Below, one piece after another: positions 26,951 to 34,437 of a stretch of 61,134 bases of DNA. Source of the DNA: JAAUTS01 sp034440395. GTDB taxonomy: Bacteria > Verrucomicrobiota > Verrucomicrobiia > Methylacidiphilales > JAAUTS01. Each line of letters opens with the position of its first letter. The stretch's first letter is position 1. The notes beneath the pieces were generated by a model, which saw nothing but the letters and a program-made list of their open reading frames with translations, searched no databases and was not told the origin of the DNA. The stretch covers positions 1-61,134 of the forward strand of contig JAWXBW010000039.1 in NCBI GenBank assembly GCA_034440395.1. The letters are read 5' to 3'. A program made the translations under genes and the position numbers.

Positions 26951-28948
26951 ATGGCATCTAACTTTTTAGGTCTTTTTGGTAAAAAAAAGGAAGAAGTACT
27001 TGCACCGCAAGCTTCTCCAACTCTGTCAGCACCCGTTGAGGAGGCGAAGCCCAAGTCACCGCCTTCAGGCCTTATAGGCTTACCGCAAGGTCGTAAAAGG
27101 GTAACCCAACGTCTTTCTCTCAAAGGTTTGCAGGAGTCGGGTAAAATTGCGCCAGACCCGACGAAAATTCAGCTCCCTAGTGCGGTAGCGCCAGCTAGAG
27201 CAGTCCCTGAGCCAGTTGAAGTAGATGGAACCGTTGATATTCCTTTTTCCATTATTTTAAATAGTATTCCTGAACAGCTTTTAGTCGCTGATCATGCCAC
27301 CTTACTAGTCCATCCTGAGGTTATGGTGCAAATAGGCCTTCCTCTCTCCCATGTGTTAAGTATGCTACCTTCGGGCAAATTAGAATTTTCTTTATCTGAT
27401 TTAGTCGGAGCAATTCCAGCGGGCTTTGTTCAACCTTTAGAAAATATTCCAGATTATGCTCAAACTCCTATCTCCCTGCCATTAGCTGAAGTTTTTCGGA
27501 GAATACCTCCTCATCTCCTTGCCCTACGATCTGACCAACGCCCTGTGGACGCCGCAGTTAAAAACATGGTCGATCCTTTTTCAAAAGAAGCTCTTGAAAA
27601 AGCTCAAGCAGTAGCGAAAGAGAAAGCGGTCGAAGCTGATACCCAATTTGCGGTGGAGGCTGAGCCAGCTCCTGAATTGAATCCTGAACCGATTCCTGAG
27701 TTGGTCATGGAAGAGTCCGTGCCAGAGTATGCACCCATCCCAGAGTATAGGGCTCCTAGTTTTGAAGCTCCAGTTGAGCCTGATTTCGACCCTGTCATGT
27801 TAGCAGAGGCTGAAGCAGCCTTAGCCGCCGTCGAAGCTAGAAAAGCTGGGGTGGAATTACCTGACGTGTACGACCCTATTTTACCTCCGCCACCCGCATA
27901 CTCTGCGACTTACCAGCAGGAAGAAGCCCATCAGGAAACTCCCATCAGTGAGCCTAGTGCAGAGGCTAACGCATGGGCTTTCCCTGTTTCCGGCCAAGCG
28001 GAAGAGGCTGCAGCTGACTCAGAGCCAGAGATGGATCCTGCTCTAGTGGAGTGGGCGCGTAAGATGGCTCAGGAAGAAAGCGCAGCTCAGTCGGGAGAGC
28101 CGCAGCTTTCAGAACCAGAACTTCCCCCTTACGGAGAAGAGGAAACCAATCTCGGGAATGATTTAAACTCTAGCCTAGCACAAGAAGAGGCTGTAGATCC
28201 TGATGATGTAGTCCCTCCGCCAACGCCAGCCCCAGGGGCATTTGAAGTTAATAAAATCGGCATGTTTGATGCCCTCAACGCTCCAACGCGACCCATCCGT
28301 AAACCCAAGAATCAACCACAGCCTCCTGAAATTAAAGGCTTCGGCTCATTTAACATAGTTGAAAAATCTCAAGAAATTGTGACCCCCGTACCGAGCTACA
28401 CGGATCCCTCTGCTCTACCCGAAGAGTTTGATCAAGCCACTCCTGAGCTTGAGCCTGAACCTGAAGATAGTACACAAATGGAGCCAGTTGGATCCATCAA
28501 TTTTTCAGCCCCAGCGTCGAGTGCCCCTCTCTTGTCACCCCGGATACGCCTTTCTCCCACGATTAATAGGTATTTAAGTTTAGACGAAAATGCAGAAATT
28601 TCATTTGCAGACGTTATGAACCATGTGCGTCGCTGGCCTGGCGTCTCAGGCTGTGTCATCACAGGTAAGGACGGTCTCCCGATAAGTGCCGTGGTGGATG
28701 ATGTTCTATTTTCAAAGTCCCTATCTGCTTTTGCCCCTAAAATCGTAGCAAGAGTAAGTGAGCTTTTTGTTGATTTAGGTATGCCTGAGGTTCAAGAAAT
28801 CCATGTTCCTATGGATGATGTAAGCACCTTTCTGTTCCGTGAGGCTGATGTTTATTTCATTCTTCTTTACAAAGAGGCCTCTTTGCCACAGTGGTATAGG
28901 AAGGTGATCAAGGCAGTGCTAGAGGAAATAGCAACACGCCACAAATAA
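26951..28948 (+). CDS. Large roadblock/LC7 protein with four-fold repeat and acidic linker
   Basis: 665 aa, soluble. Residues 95-190 hold four copies of a motif close to I-x-L-P-L-x-x-V-x-x-x-I-P-x-x-L: VDIPFSIILNSIPEQLL, IGLPLSHVLSMLPS, FSLSDLVGAIPAGF and ISLPLAEVFRRIPPHLL. Residues about 200-525 are disordered, acidic and Pro/Glu/Ala-rich. Residues about 545-655 are a roadblock/LC7 domain (FADVMNHVRRWPGVSGCVI, GKDGLPISAVVDD). Roadblock proteins of the MglB type act on MglA-like GTPases; an MglA-like gene follows after 22 bases. I infer a scaffold that carries the roadblock domain. The repeat is not one I can name. Confidence 0.75.
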   Translation: MASNFLGLFGKKKEEVLAPQASPTLSAPVEEAKPKSPPSGLIGLPQGRKRVTQRLSLKGLQESGKIAPDPTKIQLPSAVAPARAVPEPVEVDGTVDIPFSIILNSIPEQLLVADHATLLVHPEVMVQIGLPLSHVLSMLPSGKLEFSLSDLVGAIPAGFVQPLENIPDYAQTPISLPLAEVFRRIPPHLLALRSDQRPVDAAVKNMVDPFSKEALEKAQAVAKEKAVEADTQFAVEAEPAPELNPEPIPELVMEESVPEYAPIPEYRAPSFEAPVEPDFDPVMLAEAEAALAAVEARKAGVELPDVYDPILPPPPAYSATYQQEEAHQETPISEPSAEANAWAFPVSGQAEEAAADSEPEMDPALVEWARKMAQEESAAQSGEPQLSEPELPPYGEEETNLGNDLNSSLAQEEAVDPDDVVPPPTPAPGAFEVNKIGMFDALNAPTRPIRKPKNQPQPPEIKGFGSFNIVEKSQEIVTPVPSYTDPSALPEEFDQATPELEPEPEDSTQMEPVGSINFSAPASSAPLLSPRIRLSPTINRYLSLDENAEISFADVMNHVRRWPGVSGCVITGKDGLPISAVVDDVLFSKSLSAFAPKIVARVSELFVDLGMPEVQEIHVPMDDVSTFLFREADVYFILLYKEASLPQWYRKVIKAVLEEIATRHK

Positions 28949-28970
28949 AGATTTAATCCAGTAACTCATT

Positions 28971-29585
28971 ATGGCCTTTATCAATTATTCTAAAAGAGAA
29001 ATACAGCTAAAAATAGTTTACTACGGCTGTGCGCTTTGCGGTAAGACGACTAACTTAATTAAGCTGCATTCGGGTATTAACAGTACCCAAAAAGGTGAGT
29101 TAGTCTCGCTGGCTACGGACGCTGACCGCACGCTTTTCTTTGACTTCTTAAGCTTAAGTACCCAGACCTTACCTGGTTTCGATACGCGCTTCCAGCTTTA
29201 CACTGTTCCTGGCCAGCCCGTTTACAATACAACACGCCAGCTTGTCCTGAAAGGCGTGGACGGGATCGTTTTTGTCGTGGACTCCCACTGGGACAAGATG
29301 GAAGAAAACGTAGAATCCTTTGCTAACCTGCAAGAAAACTTAATCGAGAACCATCTGAGCATGGCGCAAATCCCTTATGTTATTCAGTATAACAAAAGAG
29401 ATATCGAAAATCCTGCCCCATTAGAATATCTTGAATTCACCTTTAATAATCGCGCAACTCAATCCCTTACCTTTGAAGCGTCCGCTTACACGGGCGAAGG
29501 CGTTCTGGACACTTTAAATGGGGTTGCTAGACTACTTTTAGCGAAGTACTCCAAATCCGCAGGCAACAAAGCTACTAAACAATAA
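28971..29585 (+). CDS. mglA: MglA-like Ras-superfamily GTPase
   Basis: 204 aa. P-loop GCALCGKTT at 19-27; G3 as TVPGQ in YTVPGQPVY, the MglA form; G4 NKRD in VIQYNKRD. The N-terminal segment INYSKREIQLKIVYYG is typical of MglA. MglA sets cell polarity and switches motility or pilus machines in myxobacteria and Thermus, with MglB as GAP. Flanked on both sides by roadblock-domain genes, which supports the assignment. Confidence 0.93.
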   Translation: MAFINYSKREIQLKIVYYGCALCGKTTNLIKLHSGINSTQKGELVSLATDADRTLFFDFLSLSTQTLPGFDTRFQLYTVPGQPVYNTTRQLVLKGVDGIVFVVDSHWDKMEENVESFANLQENLIENHLSMAQIPYVIQYNKRDIENPAPLEYLEFTFNNRATQSLTFEASAYTGEGVLDTLNGVARLLLAKYSKSAGNKATKQ

Positions 29586-29603
29586 GAAATTGATAGGATC
29601 ATT

Positions 29604-30074
29604 ATGACAGGTATAGGAATGCTTTCGGTTGAAGATCAAATGGCGATAGAAAGCCATATCAAGGATTTTCTAGTTAAATCAGAGTCCCAATGGGGTGCTT
29701 TGGTCGATCGTGGAGGAAACCTCTTTGCTGAAAATGGGGATATAGGCCAAGTGGATTTAATGATCATGTGTGCTCTAGCGGCAGGTTCTTTTGCAGCAAC
29801 TAAGGAATTAGCTAAACGTCTAGGTGAGGGAGAGTTTACGGCTCTTTACCATGAGGGTAGCAACATGAGCATTTTGATGACTTCGCTTCATTTTGATTGT
29901 CTCTTGATCACGGTTTTCACAGGTAACACGAATATCGGACTTGTCCGTTTCTATGCTCAACAAACTGCTGGCACGCTTAATCAGTGCCTGCTTTCAGCCA
30001 GTGAAAGTGCAGCGAATGCAGAGCCCCTCCTACTTGACGCCGAGTATTCTGGTGATCAAAATATTATCAGCTAA
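29604..30074 (+). CDS. MglB-like roadblock/LC7 protein
   Basis: 156 aa. AGGA lies upstream of the ATG at a suitable distance. Roadblock fold: VEDQMAIESHIKDFLVKS, SQWGALVDRGGNLFAENG, then EFTALYHEGSNMSILM. It begins 18 bases after the GTPase gene. Likely the GAP or binding partner of the GTPase. It is small and of single-domain type, unlike the large roadblock protein upstream, so the module has two different roadblock partners for one GTPase. Confidence 0.85.
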   Translation: MTGIGMLSVEDQMAIESHIKDFLVKSESQWGALVDRGGNLFAENGDIGQVDLMIMCALAAGSFAATKELAKRLGEGEFTALYHEGSNMSILMTSLHFDCLLITVFTGNTNIGLVRFYAQQTAGTLNQCLLSASESAANAEPLLLDAEYSGDQNIIS

Positions 30075-30121
30075 GACTGTGCATGTTTCTGCATGTCTGA
30101 CCCGTCTAAGTGCTTGATCCT

Positions 30122-30424
30122 ATGACACGAAATGCTACGACTTTTCCTGATCAGGATGTGAAAGTTAAGCAGAAGGAAAAATTCGGACTAGACAAAGGCT
30201 GGTGCGTTATCGTCTGGAATGATCACATTAATACCATGACCTATGTGGCGCACGTTTTCCGAAAAGTATTAGGGTTTAATAAGTCCAAGGCTAAATCGCA
30301 CATGATGGAAGTTCATGTCCAAGGGAAAAGCTGCGTCGCTAAAGAGAACCGGGAAAAGGCGGAACTCTATTGGGAACAGCTCCAAGCCTACGGCTTGCGC
30401 ACGACGCTGGAGAAGGGGGACTAG
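30122..30424 (+). CDS. clpS: ATP-dependent Clp protease adaptor ClpS
   Basis: 100 aa from ATG 30122; GTG at 30110 would add four residues. The core has WCVIVWNDHINTMTYVAHVF, the N-degron-binding part of ClpS, then GKSCVAKENREKAELYWEQL. ClpS hands N-end-rule substrates to ClpA or ClpC. The stop overlaps the next start (TAGTG), so the two are coupled. Confidence 0.94.
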   Translation: MTRNATTFPDQDVKVKQKEKFGLDKGWCVIVWNDHINTMTYVAHVFRKVLGFNKSKAKSHMMEVHVQGKSCVAKENREKAELYWEQLQAYGLRTTLEKGD

Positions 30425-30921
30425 TGAACATAACCAAATCTGGGCGATCCCTGCTGATCCATTTACATGAGAGTGAGAGGGAGCTATTATCCATCATTTT
30501 CTGTCGGCTCGAACAGCAATACAAACTATCAGGGGCTGAGTGGGAAGATTCTCTCCAGAAGCTTTGGATGCCAGCAGACTTAATCACAGCTGGTGGGTAC
30601 GAGGAAGAACGGGAGTATTGGGAAGAGCACCGAGCCGAACTTTCATCGGAGCGAGCCAAGCTCAGCTTCACTTGGGCTAAGAGTCTAGACGAATTACGTA
30701 GTCTAAAAAATATTCAATGGAGAATTGAGCCTGAACAGGTCGAGAACCTTTTAAAAATTCTTAATGACTATCGACTGTGGACGGCGTGCTTGAAGGGCTT
30801 GACGGAGCAGGACATGCAGGATTTTGACCAATCCGTAGAAAAATCTCATAAACAACAAGCCCTACTAGAGGTTAACTTTTTAGCAGCGTTGATTGAGTTT
30901 ATTTTACATGTTGATGGGTGA
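30424..30921 (+). CDS. DUF2017-like protein coupled to clpS
   Basis: 165 aa from the GTG at 30424, which overlaps the clpS stop by one base. Helical, with SGRSLLIHLHESERELLSIIFCRL near the start, a WMPADL phrase, and C-terminal LNDYRLWTACLKGL and VNFLAALIEFILH. This resembles DUF2017, known to lie next to clpS in Actinobacteria. The role is unproven; coupling suggests a function in ClpS-dependent proteolysis. Confidence 0.6.
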   Translation: MNITKSGRSLLIHLHESERELLSIIFCRLEQQYKLSGAEWEDSLQKLWMPADLITAGGYEEEREYWEEHRAELSSERAKLSFTWAKSLDELRSLKNIQWRIEPEQVENLLKILNDYRLWTACLKGLTEQDMQDFDQSVEKSHKQQALLEVNFLAALIEFILHVDG

Positions 30922-30981
30922 CTTCAAGCACATTTCAAGTCAAGCGCTGGGGAAAGGCAGAAATAAATCAGAGATGGAATA

Positions 30982-31054
<73 letters not shown>

Positions 31055-31170
31055 CGTTGAACAAAGGTACGTTGTTTCTCAGAGTTCGTCTAGATTTTAT
31101 GATTTTTAAGAGAGAATTAAAGCTAACGGTATTGGCTGGATAACATTAATTTTAGGAGTAAGTTACAGAT

Positions 31171-31761
31171 ATGCAGTTTCTTTTTCTATGTTTCATCCTT
31201 TGTCTGGCTGGGTCTGTGGCGCAAGCTGGAGATCTAGAAGAGAAATGGACTAATGATGTTAAGAAAGCGCAATCTTCCTTAGCTAATCCTGACGGTAAAA
31301 CCAGTTCTCTCGGCACGAAAGACTTTCAAACTAAGAAATTTGATTTGAAAACGTTTAGCGGATTTCAAGGAGCAGGAATAGAAAAGAAGCCTTTTGCTAC
31401 GAAGGACTTTAATTCAGGTTTGGTAAATAGCACATGGCAATCAAAGGCTTTCAGTACGAAGACTGCAACGCAATTTTCCCAACAAAGTTCCTTGGTTAAA
31501 AATGACCAAAACGCCTTTATTAAAAACTCCAACTTCAATCAACAGCGCTTCGGTAACGACAAAACGGCACGGGAGGATGGGATCAAATCTTTGCTAGAAA
31601 AAGAACAATCGATTTTACAGGACATGCGTTACCAAGGGCCTGAGGCAAAAAAAATCAGTGAAGAGATGAAAATTATCAACGACACGTTGAAGAATAAGAA
31701 AGACCTCAAAGATCACAAAATCTCTATCGGAGAGATTAAAGATATTTTGAACAAAGAATAG
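31171..31761 (+). CDS. Secreted protein with K-x-F repeats
   Basis: 196 aa. AGGAG lies upstream, somewhat far from the ATG. Signal peptide 1-19 (FLFLCFILCLAGSVAQA). Residues about 40-110 contain a loose repeat of Lys-x-Phe: TKDF, TKKF, LKTF, KKPF, TKDF, SKAF. The rest (about 125-196) is helical, charged and without cysteine. No family recognised. Secreted or periplasmic. Confidence 0.75.
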   Translation: MQFLFLCFILCLAGSVAQAGDLEEKWTNDVKKAQSSLANPDGKTSSLGTKDFQTKKFDLKTFSGFQGAGIEKKPFATKDFNSGLVNSTWQSKAFSTKTATQFSQQSSLVKNDQNAFIKNSNFNQQRFGNDKTAREDGIKSLLEKEQSILQDMRYQGPEAKKISEEMKIINDTLKNKKDLKDHKISIGEIKDILNKE

Positions 31762-31771
31762 TTAAAGCCAG

Positions 31772-32344
31772 CTAAGGAATCAGTTGAAAATTAGTTGTAG
31801 CGGTGACTTCAGGGTAATTCGCTAGGATCATTTGCACTGTGTAGGATCCTGGAGGCATTTTATCTTTAATTAATTCTAAAGGTAAAAAATCGATAAAGGT
31901 AATGCTCTCACCTCCGTTCACGAAACTAAGGCCTTCTGTTTGCACATACATTTTGTCCGCAGACCAAAGATAAACGAGGCGACCATCGGAAGAGTTCACA
32001 GCTATGTCGTAACGCTGTGCATCAGGGAATGAGAGTGTGACTTTTTTCTTAGAAGTATTTTTGATTTTAAAGGAGATTTTAATCTGATTCGGAGCGGCAC
32101 CTTCAGCAACTTGGCCTGAGATGGAGAGGGATTTAGGCTCGACGGAGAGCTCGGCAGAAAAATCCTTAATATTGACTTCGTTAGCACGCTGTACTCGCTC
32201 GGGATCGCCCGCAAAGATACTGTAGCGCTTACCGGGCGGATTGACAAATTTGTCAGGAAGCGTCTGTTTGCTTGGATTAATGTCGGAGGCACTTGCTGCG
32301 GTGACAACTAAACAAAATAGGGGAAAAGCCATTAAAATTTTCAT
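31772..32344 (-). CDS. Secreted BsuPI-like domain protein
   Basis: 190 aa from ATG 32344. Signal peptide 1-20 (core LMAFPLFCLVVTAASA). Residues about 85-185 look like an intracellular-proteinase-inhibitor BsuPI domain: a beta-sandwich with IKISFKIKNTSKKKVTLSF, YDIAVNSSDGRLVYLWSAD and PPGSYTVQMIL. The name comes from the founding Bacillus protein; here it is exported, and many such proteins have no shown inhibitor activity. It converges on the K-x-F protein gene with 10 bases between stops. Confidence 0.72.
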   Translation of the reverse strand: MKILMAFPLFCLVVTAASASDINPSKQTLPDKFVNPPGKRYSIFAGDPERVQRANEVNIKDFSAELSVEPKSLSISGQVAEGAAPNQIKISFKIKNTSKKKVTLSFPDAQRYDIAVNSSDGRLVYLWSADKMYVQTEGLSFVNGGESITFIDFLPLELIKDKMPPGSYTVQMILANYPEVTATTNFQLIP

Positions 32345-32420
32345 CAAGCTTTAGACTAGTGCTTTAGCAGATTCATTCAATCTTTTTGCTTTTATTGTTT
32401 GAGTAGTCTATAAAGTGAGT

Positions 32421-32876
32421 ATGCGCTTCTTTTTTATCAAATTCCTTCTCCTCGTTCTATTGCTAAGTCCTGCCTTAGCGGGTGGTTCTAAATCAGGCTT
32501 TACGTTCAAAATTTATATGCAAGCTGGCTTAGGGACGACTCCAAATCAAACCGTACCAATGGCTTTAAGAGATCCCGATCAAACGATCTCCGTGAATAAA
32601 TTCGCTGTGTTAGGGGAAAAACATGTGGCTAGCTTATTACGGTTACCTGATGGCGGCACCCTCGTGACGATGACAGAGACTGGTTCCAAAATCTTAGAAA
32701 CTGAGACAACGAACCGAATGGGTGCTATAATGGTGGTGCTTTGCAATGGGCGGCTTATTTATGCACCTGAAGTTGATTCTGCTATTAGGAGTGGTAAGCT
32801 TTTACTTCCTCCAGGATTAATCGAAGAGGATTACACTCTGTTTAAGCGTTATGCCGTGAAGCGTGAAAAACAGTAA
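32421..32876 (+). CDS. Small exported protein of unknown function
   Basis: 151 aa from ATG 32421. Signal peptide 1-20 (FFFIKFLLLVLLLSPALA). The mature part has phrases YMQAGLGTTPNQTVPM, PDQTISVNKFAVL and NGRLIYAPEVDSAI. The last resembles the SecDF-P1 head type of strand (DGRV.SAP.I), but I cannot confirm it. Divergent from the BsuPI-like gene, sharing a 76-base intergenic region. Confidence 0.65.
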   Translation: MRFFFIKFLLLVLLLSPALAGGSKSGFTFKIYMQAGLGTTPNQTVPMALRDPDQTISVNKFAVLGEKHVASLLRLPDGGTLVTMTETGSKILETETTNRMGAIMVVLCNGRLIYAPEVDSAIRSGKLLLPPGLIEEDYTLFKRYAVKREKQ

Positions 32877-32929
32877 AGTGTGATTAATTTTTCTAGCAAG
32901 CTGACTGAAGCTGTTTCATTATTATAATT

Positions 32930-33784
32930 ATGACGACGTACGCACAACCTGAAATTTTAGTGGATATTGAGTGGTTAGAAAAACATCTCGATGACCCTAG
33001 CATCCGTGTGATTGAAAGTAACGAGGATGTGTTACTTTACGACACAGGCCATATCCGTAACGCCGTCCACATCGACTGGCGCTCGGATCTACAGGATGAT
33101 CTCATCCGTGATTATATTAGCCCTGAGAAGTTTGCTGCCCTCTGCTCTCGTAACGGCATCACCCCCGAAACTACCTGCGTTTTCTATGGGGATAAATCAA
33201 ATTGGTGGGCCGCTTATGCGCTGTGGGCATTTCGGTTGTTTGGTCACACGAAAGTGAAGCTTGTCAACGGAGGCAGGGATCGTTGGAAGGCCTCAGGTAA
33301 AACTTTCACGAAGGACAAGCCGCATTTCCCTGCGACCAACTATCCCATTCCAAGTAAGCGTTATGACAACGACATCCGCGCTTTTTATCTGGATACCTTA
33401 GCGCACAGTAAAGCGGCCAAGCCTTTGATAGATGTGCGTTCACCTGGTGAGTTTAAGGGCGATGTAACCCACATGCCAGAGTATCCGCAAGAAGGGGTTT
33501 TACGTGGCGGGCATGTTCCTGGAGCAAATAGTGTTCCTTGGAAAACGGCCGTGAATGAGGATGGAACCTTTAAATCAGTGGAAGAGCTTAAGGCTATCTA
33601 CGAGCAGGGTTGCGGGTTAAAGGCGGATCAAGATACGATCGTTTATTGTAGGATCGGTGAACGTTCCAGCCATACGTGGTTTGTCTTAACCTATCTCTTA
33701 GGCCATAAAAATGTTAAGAATTACGATGGTTCATGGACTGAGTGGGGAAATATGGTGCGTTCTCCGATAGAAAGATCTTCTTAA
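32930..33784 (+). CDS. Thiosulfate sulfurtransferase, two rhodanese domains
   Basis: 284 aa. Two rhodanese domains: the N-terminal (about 8-125) inactive, with YGDKSNWWA in place of the cysteine loop, and the C-terminal (about 150-280) with the active-site loop CRIGERSSHTW. The CRIGERS signature is that of thiosulfate:cyanide sulfurtransferases. It transfers sulfane sulfur. A SufE gene follows 32 bases later, so both may work in sulfur trafficking. Confidence 0.92.
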   Translation: MTTYAQPEILVDIEWLEKHLDDPSIRVIESNEDVLLYDTGHIRNAVHIDWRSDLQDDLIRDYISPEKFAALCSRNGITPETTCVFYGDKSNWWAAYALWAFRLFGHTKVKLVNGGRDRWKASGKTFTKDKPHFPATNYPIPSKRYDNDIRAFYLDTLAHSKAAKPLIDVRSPGEFKGDVTHMPEYPQEGVLRGGHVPGANSVPWKTAVNEDGTFKSVEELKAIYEQGCGLKADQDTIVYCRIGERSSHTWFVLTYLLGHKNVKNYDGSWTEWGNMVRSPIERSS

Positions 33785-33816
33785 GATTTAGTTGAGCAGA
33801 TTTAAGGCGCTTTAAG

Positions 33817-34275
33817 ATGTTCATGAGTTATCCCGTAAAACTTCAAGCTATTGTTGATTTATTTCAGTCCTTACCCGATGTCGCTAAAAGGGAAAATCTG
33901 GTTTTATATAGTGAGGCCACGAAAAGCTTGGAGCCTAAGTCGGGTGAGACTTTTGACTTAGAGGATATACGTAAGGATGAGGAATGCACGGACACGGTTG
34001 GTGTGTATTTGAAGGTTAATGAACAAGATGAAGTTCTATTTCGTATGACTCTCGGGCCTGAGGTGCAAACCTTGACTCGCGCCATGAGCGCCATTCTTTG
34101 CCGTGGGCTACAAGGATCGACGCCTCAGGCTGTGTTAGATTTAGAAAGTGATTTTATTCCCAAAATAGTGGGAGCTGAGTTGGTGCGCCAAAGAAGTCAG
34201 ACGACTTATTATGTCCTGACCCGTATGAAGAGTGCCTGCAAGGTGTACTTAAACCGTAAGCGTTTAAAAGTTTAG
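33817..34275 (+). CDS. sufE: SufE-like sulfur acceptor
   Basis: 152 aa. SufE fold: LQAIVDLFQSLPD, then ENLVLYSEATKSL, and the acceptor cysteine in DEECTDTVGVYLKV. SufE takes persulfide from SufS for iron-sulfur assembly. No SufBCD/SufS genes are in the window. Adjacent to the rhodanese. Two starts are possible (33817 or 33823). Confidence 0.88.
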   Translation: MFMSYPVKLQAIVDLFQSLPDVAKRENLVLYSEATKSLEPKSGETFDLEDIRKDEECTDTVGVYLKVNEQDEVLFRMTLGPEVQTLTRAMSAILCRGLQGSTPQAVLDLESDFIPKIVGAELVRQRSQTTYYVLTRMKSACKVYLNRKRLKV

Positions 34276-34410
34276 TTTAGTCATCTGTGGGCCATAAGGT
34301 AGTTAGCATGATAATTACGCCATAAAATTTTTCGTCATGGAAATGTAATGGAAAGGTAACAGAAGTATTGCTTTGTACACGCCAGTTAGTCACAAAGAAA
34401 TGGGAATGTC

Positions 34411-34429
34411 GAATTCGTTTAAAGAATTC
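34411..34429 (+). promoter_or_regulatory. Inverted repeat just upstream of the hybrid kinase
   Basis: GAATTC-GTTTAAA-GAATTC ends 8 bases before the ATG. It could be a regulator site or a hairpin over the ribosome-binding region. There is no visible Shine-Dalgarno. Confidence 0.4.
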
Positions 34430-34437
34430 ACCATCTC

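Noticed and set aside
30922..30947. TGACTT...AAGTCA inverted repeat after the DUF2017-like gene
   Set aside because: Six-base arms with a 12-base loop and no T-tract; could be chance.
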